A stretch of 64,000 nt of DNA from Albifimbria verrucaria (taxonomy: Eukaryota; Ascomycota; Sordariomycetes; Hypocreales; Stachybotryaceae), in assembly GCA_020081605.1 (NCBI GenBank), contig JAHREC010000004.1:85608-149607 (forward strand). Direction: 5' to 3'. A program made the translations under genes and the position numbers. Positions within the stretch are counted from its first letter, which is position 1; the number at the start of each line of letters is the position of its first letter. Below the pieces are notes generated by a model. It was not told where the DNA came from. It saw nothing but the letters and a program-made list of their open reading frames with translations, and searched no databases. This document shows positions 27,090 through 38,537 of this stretch, one piece after another.

Positions 27090-29544
27090 TTTATAAAATT
27101 ATATTAAAAGTTAAATAAAGAAATTAAATGTTCTTGAAAAATATTATAATAATATTATTAATATAAAATAATTTTAATAATATATTTTATAAAATATTAA
27201 TTTTATATATCTATATATAATATTAAGCTATAATTAAAATAAAAATTCTTTATTATTTTTATTATTAATTATTAAATAATATTAATATATATAATATTTA
27301 TTTTATTTAATAATTTAAATATTTTAATTTTCTTAATATAATATAATAATAAAACTAAGTAATATAAAATAAATAGCTTTTTATTATTAATTCTTATATA
27401 TATATTTAATATTAAATTTTTAAATAATTAATTTTTCTTTTTATTTATAAATAATTTATTTTTTTATTAAATATTATATATATATATTAATAAAAATATA
27501 GAGATTTTATTATAATATATTTTTAAATATATATTTTCTATTAGAAAAATCTTAATTTTATATATTTAATAATTTATAAAAAGTATAAATTTATATTTCT
27601 TTAATAATTTAAAATTAATTTTAAAATATATTATATATTTTATAAAAAATTAAGATTATAATAATATAAATTAAATATATTTATATATATTTTTAAAATA
27701 AAAGAAATAATAATATATTTAATCTTAAAATTATAATTAATAATTTCTTTATTTTTTTTATTAAAATTATATTTAATTATTCTTATTTTAATATATTATA
27801 ATTATAAATATATTTATTAATATAAAATCTATAAAAAACTATTTAATATATATTTTTATAATATAACTATATTTTTTAAAGATTATATAAATATATTTTA
27901 ATATAATAATAAATATATATTTAAAGTAATAATTTTATTAAATTCTTTTAAATTAATTATAAACTTTTATTTTTTTCTTTTATATATATTAAAGCTATAA
28001 AAATATTAAAAATTAAAAATATATAATTTCTTTAAATAAATTTAATAAATTAAAAAAATATATTTAATTAATTTTTTATTAATAAAAGATTATATTTTTA
28101 ATAATTATTATTTTAAATTTATTATATATTTATTAAATAAACTTTTATTAGTTTATTTATAAATTTAAATATAATATTATAATTATATTATATATTATAT
28201 TATTAAAATAAATAATATTTTAATATATTAATTTTTTATATTAATATAAATATTATTTTTAAATTTTTAATATTATATTATATAAATATATTTTATAATT
28301 AAAATCTTTTTATAAATTATTATAGAATTTTATTATTTTTATACTTTTATAATTCTTTTTTAAATTTATAAAAAAATATTTAAATATTAATATAATAAGA
28401 AGCTTTTTAATAATTTAGTTATATATTTTATATTTTAATTTTTTAAAATTTTAAAATTAAAATTTATAATTTAAATTTTATTATAAATAAAATAATATTT
28501 AATTTTAAAATTATTTAAATATTAATAATATTTTTATAAAAATATTTTTATAAATTATATTAAATTATAATATAAATAATATTAAATTTTAATATTATTT
28601 TTAATTTATTTTAATATTATAATATTTATTATATAAAGAGAATTAAATAGAGATAATATAAAATATATTTTAAAATAATTATATTTATATTATAAAATTA
28701 AAATTTATAAAATTTAAGCTTTATTTATAAATCTTTAAATTAACTTTAAATAATTATTTAATTTATGTAATTTATTCTATAAAATAATTTATATTAATAT
28801 AATAATTTTTAATTTTTAAATTTATAATTATTTTAAATATATTATATATTAATTATAAATATATTATTATTATTATTAAATTATTAAAATAATAAATTTA
28901 AAAATTTAAACTTTATTTAAAAATTTAAAAATATATTATATAATATTAAATTTAATATATAATCTATTATTAATTTATATATTAAATTTAATTTAAAATA
29001 AAAAAATAAAAGTTTTTATTAAAAGTAAAAGAAAAAAAATTATATTTTTAAAGAATTTTTAAAATATATTTAATATATAAATAAATTAATTTTATATAAA
29101 TATTATAAATTAATATATTTTTAAATAAAACTATATTTAATTTAATAATTATTAAAATATAAAATTTTAATTATAATATTTAAATATATTAATATATATT
29201 TATAAATAAATAAATAAGTTTTTTAAAGAATTTTATATTTAAATAATATAATTAAAGTTTAAAAATAATAATTTTAATTATTATTTATTATAAATTATTA
29301 TTTAATAATAAAATTCTTTAATTTAAAATATAATAATAAAAGCTTAATATATATTCTTATAATATTATAAATAAAATAAAATACTTAAAAATAAATTAAA
29401 TAAAAAAACCTATTTAATCTATATTATTTAAACTAGTTATCTATAAAATTATCTTATATATTTTTATTTTTATCCCGAGCTATAATTAACAAGACACTAT
29501 TAAAGAGGCGTGGTACGTGTTGGGCCGTGTTGGGCCGCATTATG

Positions 29545-29740
29545 CAGAAAACACGGCACTAATTGAATGTGAAAACGGAGTGTATAAAAACGAGCGTTAG
29601 AATGCACAAACGCCGCTCATGTGACCGGAACGGTCATTAATTAGGTTTAGTGCAGTTCAGTTAAAAATCCCGAGAAGCAGGGAGCTGGATTAATTTTTAC
29701 ACAAGTAAATTTTATGCCAATCGGTCCAACCGTACGTTAA
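29545..29740 (+). repeat. Right copy of the boundary element, at the edge of the AT block
   Basis: Inverted relative to 2,265-2,555 and much less mutated: GAAAACACGGCACTAATTGA here against gaaaatacagcattaattga in the left copy. It has a TATA-like gtgtataaaaacgagcg at about 29,580, then CGCTCATGTGACCGGAA and TCCCGAGAAGCAGGGAGCT. Just before it, at 29,518-29,538, a short tandem GTGTTGGGCC doublet occurs. It sits exactly where base composition changes from AT-saturated to normal. Confidence 0.75.
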
Positions 29741-32700
29741 CAGCGCCTCGTCAATACAGCCATACCTGCACGAGATGGGGAGGGGCGTGGTAACAACGAC
29801 GGGGAGGCTGGAAGGCCGGGTTGCCAGAGTCTTAACAAACGACTAATATCCACTGGTGCGTGTGGCTGCGTAACAGGGGCACATTCGTTATTTCCGTAAC
29901 AGGGGCATATTCGTTATTTCCACAGCACGGTGAGAACAAACCGGTGGGAAACGGTATCCAACTGCACACTCAATTAAGGCACCCAAGACACCTTCTTCTC
30001 CGTCACCGCTGTTTGCTCTGTTTGCCCTGGGGAATCTTTGCCAAGTCGGGGCCACCACATGCATGGATCCTGCGATCTTCGAGCCAATACCACTCCATAG
30101 AAGTCGAAATCCTCATGGTTCAATTTATTATTGAGCCAATTGGAATTCAATTCACTTTGGTCCAAGCTACAAACGAATAGAAAAACAGAGTGGTATTGTC
30201 TGATAGCTCTTGTATCCATCAGCCTATCTACAGAACGAAGACCGAATTGTGAAGACCGAATTCCGAGACCCCTTTGTGAGCTTCTCAACATCCACATTTA
30301 GTCATCAGGACAGAACCCGGTCCATACCTCATCTTGCGGCATCCGAAGCAGCGTAGTCCTCTTAAACAGCACGTACTGCATCGTCTCCGGCTTGTTGGTG
30401 AGCATCCAATATGGGATGGACAAACACTATAGGGTAGTCCCAGACCGACGCTCCTCCGTCTTGTCCTCTCAAACTCGGCCGGATGCAAATCGATCGTCAA
30501 AGGGCCCCCATGTCCATGATCCCTGTGGGTCATGAGATAAGGCCCTCGTACGCTCGCGTCCTGACGCGCTTGACTTTAGACGCGTTATCCTTGTCCACTA
30601 CCTGTCGAGTTGTCATCCGAATACGAGTATGCCTTGGTTTCCCATCCAAGCCATGCCAAGCCTTCAGAAATGGTTCTGAAACATCACGCGATATTGACTC
30701 AGTAGTCCGCGTCGTTTCCTTGCCTTGGCCATCACGCGTGTCACGTAACTTGACTATACCGCGTTGACTATACCGCGTTGACTACACCGCGTCGGACTCT
30801 CGGACGCCCATACGCATATCCGACACACTTGTTAAAATCTTGATCTTTCTGTCGTTTGACGTTTTGCTCGTCCTCGAAGCAATTCATTTCTTCTTTCCTC
30901 TTCAATACCCCACCCTGCAAGATACGACAAAATCCTGTTCATGTCACACCGCTACCCTCGCCAAGCATGACCACAATCCACATGTGTGGCTGTTGAACTA
31001 GTTATCCATCGGTCTCTGCCGCAGCCCTTGGAAGAAAAAAAAATCAAAACGACATGCAGCCAAAAAGCGGAAGAATTAGGTGAGAGAAGCTGACCCACGT
31101 TAGATCAGTTTATTTCACCAATCCGTTTCATCATCGATCCCTTTCCATATCTGTCTCATCCTTCACAGCATGGATATCCATCTCGCTGTGCTTTTCACAA
31201 GAGTGCGACAACACATAACCTATTTGTTTCTCAACATCTAGGACATGTGGTGCACAAGACCATTCCTCTTGCACCTTTGGGTGTTTGGCACAGATTCGGC
31301 TAACCAAGGCTTGCGAACACTAGCGAACACTAGCCAACAGTGCTCGGCGCAGCTCACGAACCCTCACGGCCGATAAACCCAGTACAACTCCTCGTCAACT
31401 GCTTCGGCTCTCATGTTCTCCTCCGACGCACGGTCAGTCGCATCACGACAGTAGCCATGAGTCGCATGTTTATTTGTGCTGCGGTGAGACTGGTTGGAGC
31501 TAGCCTTGAATGGGCCCATCGACACACATGGTCAAATCCCCGACAACTCTTGGGAAAGGCTTGGACGATTCGACCTGATTCGTCATCACCTGCTCGAAAC
31601 ATGTCCGGATGGAGCTTGGCTCTCGTCGCCACGGGTAAACAAACACCGTTTCCCCTCGTTTCGAGCATCCATAGTCACCATCCCCCAGACTCACTCAACC
31701 TTTTACGAAATCAAATCATCCAAACAATGAGCTGGTGTGATGGCGTCCGACCCCCAGCAATGTGTCCCTGTAATGTCTTGATCGAGCTTGGCCACGGGTC
31801 GTGCAGGATCCGATTGAGTGAACGGGACCAGACCTCTTGCAAGTGGGAGTATTGCCATCTGTGTAAACAGACGACGTAGGATCTTGGAGGAACTTCCTTT
31901 GGTTGCAGTGGCTCGACAACGCATCTACAGTAACACGGCAGTGTCACGACCAATACAACACCTACAACTTGAACTACTTCACCTCCCGACACGGCTGATA
32001 TAGTTTACGAAGCTTGTGGTCTGAAGTGTCGTCTTAGCCCAAAGAGACACGCAACCCCCTTGGCCGACCTAAGAAAGACCGATTCTTTCCCGTGTCCTGT
32101 CAACATCTTGCTCAAGCCCGTCTTCCAGCCGTCATCTTCGCCTTCATGAATTCGATCAACTCAGTTGTGTGGGTACCTTGAGCACGCAACAAGAAAACTG
32201 TAATCCATACAACCCCTATCCGAAACCTCGGTGAACGACTGCCATAGGCGGGCTACTTCTCGTTTCCGTGGAACACCCAAGCCACAATTGTGCAAGCATC
32301 GAAAGGCACGAGATGCTGACGGCAGGGTTTCACGGTTGCAAAGCTTCACTGTCAGTTCTCCACAACTCTACCCTCATCGCATAGGAAGATGACCTAGTCA
32401 TTATGGGCACGTTGGCCCTTTCTATACGCTATACCATGGCCAACATCAATAGCAACATTGAGAGCCCTTAACGATGCCTCCGGCGGCGATTGCATCGAGC
32501 TGGCCTCGCTACGCTCGATACCACGAACGTCACCGCTCGAAGCGACCCTCTTCAGGCCGGAGGCAGCCGGGTCAAGAACATTGTCACAGTGGTCAGGGCT
32601 CGGGGCAGGCAGCATATTAACAACACCAAGAGCGTACGTATTATCACAAGGTACATTGACCTACGACTAACCTCACGCGATAAGACCTTCAACCAATTAC

Positions 32701-33539
32701 CGATGAGATGGATAAGCCCAAACCTACTTGTCCTCTCATTAAGGAAGCGAAGCGGACGCTGCCCCGGGCATCTTTCCCACTTCCGCTTGAGCACTTCACT
32801 CTTTCCCTGGCTTAAATACGGACACAGTTGTGGACGTTATGCGCCCTGTCATGGGATTTTCAAGTGTGACCGTGGTAAGCCGCCACTATCAAGTCCTTGC
32901 AAGTCGAGCAGAGATGCGTGTGGGTTGTGTTTCACGGTCGCGGATCACTCACCCCTTCCCCAGCATATCCTCGCTTGTTGGAGCGTTACAGGGACTCTAT
33001 AAGGACCTATGGAGAATCGCCGAGCATGGCTCCTGAAAAACCTCAGCAAAGACGCTGAACTCTTCACTTGGCCGCCCGTGTTACCTGCACTACGACATAT
33101 CTTTTATGATCAGTCAACCGGGAGGGACCAATGTGGTGCCTCCCGTAGTGGATATCAATTTCCTTTAGGGTTGTCAACGAGAAACGCTTGCCGACCTCGA
33201 CTCTACCTGTATGAATGTAACGAACTGATTCCTGGAAGATCCCTCAAGCAAACGTTGCGACACTACTCTGTGTGGGTGGGGAGGAGCAGTGGGCGAAGGG
33301 TTGTGTAAACCTTGGCACCGACCGCGCTTGACCATTTTTCCCGGCGCCGTACGGGAATGAGTCCAAGGTGACGCTCTTCGAGCACGTCTCTAGACCTTAC
33401 ATCGTCAACGACTGAGTCATGTACATGGCTGTGCCAACTTGTTTCCTTGCCCAAGCGCGTCAACCCCGAGCGCGTCAACGGGCCACTGTGGTTTCCGCAG
33501 CTGGTGAATGTTTCGTCACGCCCTTCGCCTTCCACGACG
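29741..33539. other. Gene-poor stretch, no supported gene
   Basis: Base composition is normal and many short frames are open on both strands, but none shows a recognisable domain, a convincing start with splice sites, or protein-like composition. ACGCG/CGCGT motifs are unusually frequent at 30,555-30,795. The stretch may be relics or regulatory sequence; I see no gene. Confidence 0.5.
30751..30792. repeat. 14 bp tandem repeat (TGACTATACCGCGT) x 3
   Basis: Three adjacent units, the third with T-to-C at one position. Each unit contains CCGCGT. Several related ACGCG sites precede it (for example GACGCGC near 30,563, GACGCGT near 30,579, CACGCGT near 30,733). Confidence 0.8.
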
Positions 33540-36100
33540 TCTCACATCCGACGAGGATGAACAACATGACCATGGCTAATACAACCACGGCCGGCCAGAG
33601 TCTCACCGGCCTTGCCAACAGTAGCTCCCTGGTTAACCACCCTCCCTACCCTTCTGTTGCACTCGATACATCGTGTCTTTGTGTCCAATTTCCACCCCTG
33701 CCCCGGGAGCCAGCTGGCTGTCCCTCGTTATCGTCCCCAACCGAGCATGCGCTGTCTTGCGCGCCACCTGCAGCCTTGCATCGAGGGCGAAGTTTAAACC
33801 CGTCCCGCCCGGGACTTCGACAGCGTGGTCCCCTCTCGATGGGCATGTACTTGCAACCTCGCGACTTTCTTCAATCCAACATCAACCAGCCGCCCAGGCG
33901 ACCAGGGAACCCCGTGTATAGACATGACAGTCCTCGTGGGCAAGTAAGCCGCGATAGCGGTACGGCATCTCGTCATCATGAACAATCTCGAGGAGGACTC
34001 CGACATCTAGCCAGGGACCGGCTAAGACCTTTGCAGAAGGAACAGGATGCGAAGCTTAAGCTGCTTTCTTAAGATAAAGCTAAGCTGCAGGGAGAGCTGG
34101 AGCAAGAGAAAAAGAGTCTGAACGGCTTCGTAGCTATTCCTCCAACGAGCACTCCCTCCGTCGCCGCGCCGACGAATAATGTTCCGCTCTCTCTATCTTG
34201 AGATTTGAGAAATGAAGACGAAGAAGGATGGCTTAGAGAGGGATTTGTTAGAGCTCGGAAATGAGATGGCTTCAACCATGGCTGCCATGACAGAGAAGCA
34301 TGCAGCTTGAAAAGAAGCTCACGGCGTCAAACAACAAGAACGTGGAGATCAGAAAAGAAGCAGCTCGAAACGCTGCCATGATGCAAAGGGCTCACAATGA
34401 GCTCGAGAAGAGGCTCGATAAAGTCAAGGACAAGAACAGACGACGGGAGGAAGAAGCAGACTGCCACGAGACAGAAATGAAGCTGCTTAAGGACGAGCTC
34501 AACGTTCTGTGGGATGCCTGCTATGGCTATCGTACCGCCGTACGAGCATACTTCCTGTACCAGCCGGAACAAAACAAAGTAGACTACCGTGAGCTACTAT
34601 TACTTGGATTTAATAATATTAAGGAAAAGTATCAAAGGGAGGCGCATCTGTTGCAAAAGCTGCCTTGTCTCTATTCGAACGGAATAACGCTATTCGCTTC
34701 AGGGAGTTGTGCTCTAGTCATAAACGACAAGCCTTGAAAACACCAGCCGTACAAGCGATGGGTTTGACAGTCTCGGCAAGGCTTTGGATAACGTGGTAAA
34801 TGAGCTGGGCGGGACAAATACTGCTTCCATCAGACGTCGCGATAAGAACTCCAGCAACGATGACGAGCCTCTAGCCGAGAAGCTACGACGGAAGCGAGCC
34901 AAAACAACCCACTACGCCCGACAACGTCAGGCAGAGGAGCCTGTGGCCTCCGTAGACCGTCCCAGGCGTCTGGTCAAACCACCACTTGTACATACCACGC
35001 CTCACCCCGCACACGGTCTACAATGGAAATCAAGGCCCGAAGACGAGGAATCTGCTAACATATCGGAGCATCCATGGGCAGATCTTTAGAGCCCATCGAG
35101 CAAGGCCAAGGAAATCTACCTCTGCAGCAGATGTCTCTGCAGGTCTGACCACACCACAGACTCCCAAGTCTCTGGATCATCGCAGAAGCGCCTTATTGGC
35201 CACATAGAATCGAAAGACACAAACCCTCTTCTTTCTGTAGATGGCTGACTTCGGCGGCGAGAGAACGCCTACCTCGAGGGGCTAGGACACATGTATTGTA
35301 AGAGATCGAAGCTAAAAGACATAGCATAGAATCTTCCAAGTTTGTGTTGGAACGGGATCGTCAGATGGACTTGTGACTGTCGACGACGAGGATACGCTGT
35401 TGGCATCGATTCTCTGGCTTTATCTCGGGTAGGCAGGCCTTCCTGAGCCACTGCAGAAGAATCTGGCTATTATCCCAGTCTATTGCACTATTATCAAGCC
35501 CCAGTCAAGAAACTCTTCAGTAAGCCATTATCTTGGAGGGAAGACCCGGTGATGATAATGGCAGGCCAGATGGAACGCCTGGACACACTTGCAGCCTCGA
35601 CAGCCAAGACCCAGCGCGTGGGATCGCTATTTACAACAGCCTCGTATCGTAAGAGATATATCGCGACGACTCCTCCGTGTCTTGTTTAACCCTCGATCAT
35701 GCCGGTCTTATCCATATTAGGATGACGATAAAGGAACTGGTTTACCTAGCTCTGGCCAAGTTACACCTCAATGTCGCCTTCGGCCAGGACGAGGTTTGCA
35801 AAGCCGTAGACGTCTCGTTGCGATGGGGCCCTCCCTGCCGCTTCTATATCCAGGATCCAGTTGCTCAATGTACACGATTTCATCACAACTACGACATCTG
35901 AATATTGCTGAGACGTACCTTGCCACGCGCCTCGGCGGCCTACATCATGGGCTAGTGGATGCCATGGCCAGACGCTGACTACCCTCATGCCTCGATGTCG
36001 CCTGTTTCGACAATGCCCATGTGCCTGGATCGAACAGTTCACATTGCCACTGCTTTCGCAGTCCTGACTATTGGCAATATTTACACCCACTATAGGTTGG
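33540..36100 (+). pseudogene. Decayed coiled-coil protein gene
   Basis: Protein-like sequence continues through several interrupted frames. One frame to 34,072 ends EQDAKLKLLS-stop and continues in frame with DKAKLQGELEQEKKSL, so the TAA is a CAA-to-TAA change. A second in-frame stop (TGA for CGA) follows LSLS near 34,198. After a frame change, KKDGLERDLLELGNEMAS runs to about 34,310. A one-base shift then leads into QLEKKLTASNNKN and a charged heptad-like helix to about 34,520. Further fragments run at 34,650-34,730, 34,750-35,090 (basic, KLRRKRAKT), 35,480-35,690 and 35,700-36,100. The product would be a lysine/glutamate-rich coiled-coil protein of unknown role; no enzymatic domain is visible. 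Exact limits are uncertain. Confidence 0.55.
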
Positions 36101-38537
36101 GCCATTCTGCAGATGCACGGAATCATGATGAAACCAAAGGAACTCGGCGAACGTAATGGCTGGCCGAGAATTGAGGTTACATAACCCATCGTTTCGATCC
36201 TCGAACAGGTCATTGACCTTCTCATCTGGTTTCGTCCTGCTGTCCAGATTTCCTTTGTTAATCTTCTAGGTCGCCTCTCTTTCCCCGTTCCCACTCCATG
36301 CCTTCGCTCAGTCTCCAGTAAACTGTTTCCACTTGGCCCGTGATCTCACACCCTCGTTCCACAAGGGCGCCGTTCCACACGGGCGCCGAGGCGGCTGCAA
36401 CATCAGTTATCCGTGCCACACAAGCCGCTATAGATTTTCCAGGTTCGAGCCTTGGTCATGAGGCTTGTCCTCTGCATCGACACCATAAATTGTAGGGGCG
36501 ACCGTATCAGCGTTGCACGTAACCTCCCGTGCACTGCTCGCCGAGAATGCTGAACCACTCCTCTCTAATTTGGAGATAGATGTACTGCGTAAACTTCACT
36601 TGGGACGCCCATAGTATTTACGTCTCGTATGTGCGCCGTGCCAGATTTGTCCCTCCCATCAATGTCGACGATCTGCACAGCTTCCGTTCTTTTCCTGGGA
36701 CCTTTGAGCAAATGTGAGAAAGTAAACATGTGCACTGTAAAAGAGCGAGTTGCTTGTAAGCTTCGTGTTACGTAGGTATCCCATCTATGTTGACCATGAT
36801 TTCGCCATTTGCATCTTGATGTTCCAGGGTAGCTTTGACGACGCTGGCTTCGGCGACCACATGCCATCTCCGATAAGGCCAATTGGTATCTGTCGATAAT
36901 ACTCTGTGCATGAACAGCGCAGTCTTTCCTCCAGATGATAAAAACTCCGGAGAGGTGGTACTTGCACACGATCCACATGCAAGCCACCGTACTCCGTCAC
37001 TCGGTGGATTACCGCACATCATGGTAAGTTGTATCGAATCCGCGATTTGGGGTTAATGTTATCACGAGATAAAAAAAAAAAAAACAGCCCTTCCTTATCT
37101 TTCTTGGCGTTTTTTTCGGCTCTGAGCCTCTTAACTTAGCATCACTAGCACCGAGTCCTGCTTCAAAACGAGTGGTCGATGGATGCTACACTTGTTTGAC
37201 CTCTTGGCTCCGTCACCACGAGCAGGAGGTTCAGAATCCGCCATGATGTCAACTGCCCCCTCCCTGCTTTGTCTCTTCACGCACTGTCCTGTTCACTGGC
37301 TCATCGTGTTCCGTTGTGCTTGTCGAGAGCGAGGACCCTTCCCGGCCGGCCTCAGTTATCTCATCTACTTTGATACGTAGTAGACCATGCGGAGGGGCTC
37401 TTCTGAGACCAATTTATTTGCACCACAGTCCTCGGGCTCTTGTTATGAGACATGTATGGTATTTTTTTCTCCTACCAACAGGCTATGTCGTACGCATTGC
37501 GACAGTTTAGTAATGGCACCAGTGCACCCGCCTGTGTCCAACGTGAGAGACAAGAGGGAGCCGATTGCCAAGTGTAGGCTTCACCGTGGGAGGCAAAGAA
37601 TGTAAAGCTAGGGAGAGTAGAGAATATCACGGACTGTCGAATGAGTATGAGAACACGTCCTTGCCATCCATCCATCTGATGGCTTCTACTCTTACATTGA
37701 TTACTCCCTGCATTTTCAAGAGTTCAGCAAACCTGGCATCTCCTCATGCATGGGCCAGCCTGTTCGGACCAACGAGCTGTCGGCTGTATATCATGATACA
37801 TGAACATGGTATGACACATACCCCTGGTAGAATTTCTGTCCAGGTTTGGGTGACTCTGTGGTCGAATGGAAAGGGTCATCAACTGATGTTTTCGACGCAC
37901 ATACAACCTTGTTCCATCAATGTTCGCTTCTCTGTTGAACTTGCATCGTTAACCGCTCTAGAGGTTCTTTCGAACTACTTTGGTATACTCTGCGCACAAG
38001 AACAACGAACAGGAATACCACGTTCGATCAAACCCTCCAAGTAGTTGAGCATTCTCTTGTATCTTGTAGACTGATAAAAGCTACCTAAGACGAACAAACA
38101 CATGAAGAAATCCAGCCGTCGTGGCAGCTGGTAACCCTGCGTGCAGCAGTGGGTGCCAGGCGATGTCACCTCACAAACAAGCCAATGTTTTCCAATTCTC
38201 GACTTCTTGATCCGAAGCTTATCGAGCCAACCGTGGCCCCGCCAGACAATGGTTTATTCTCTTTGCGTAAGTGCCGTCAAGTCGTCTGCCATGGAACGAC
38301 GATGATGGAAATTATATACGCGCCGTAGATGAACAGGGGGTTATGTATGGTCATCTGGCAAATACTTTACCCCAAAGATTCCTTTGAGATGTGTACCACC
38401 TCCTAGTAAGCTTCCGACCTCAGGATAGATGAACGTGGTATCTAACTGGTACAATAATGGTTAGATAGGCCTTTTCGAATCGAAAGGCGGTGTTCATATC
38501 TCAGTTTACATACTAATGGGGGTTTCAATAACAATGG
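36101..38537. other. No supported gene
   Basis: Only short frames on both strands. A run of 15 or more A residues lies at about 37,070-37,084. No domain, repeat pair or splice-consistent gene model was recognised. Confidence 0.5.

Noticed and set aside
31340..31879. 179-codon plus-strand ORF
   Set aside because: Five or more other frames are open over the same bases, there is no domain, and composition is not protein-like; treated as chance.
36420..36445. tRNA T-arm-like sequence (CCAGGTTCGAGCCTTGG)
   Set aside because: No matching acceptor stem, D-arm or anticodon arm could be placed around it.
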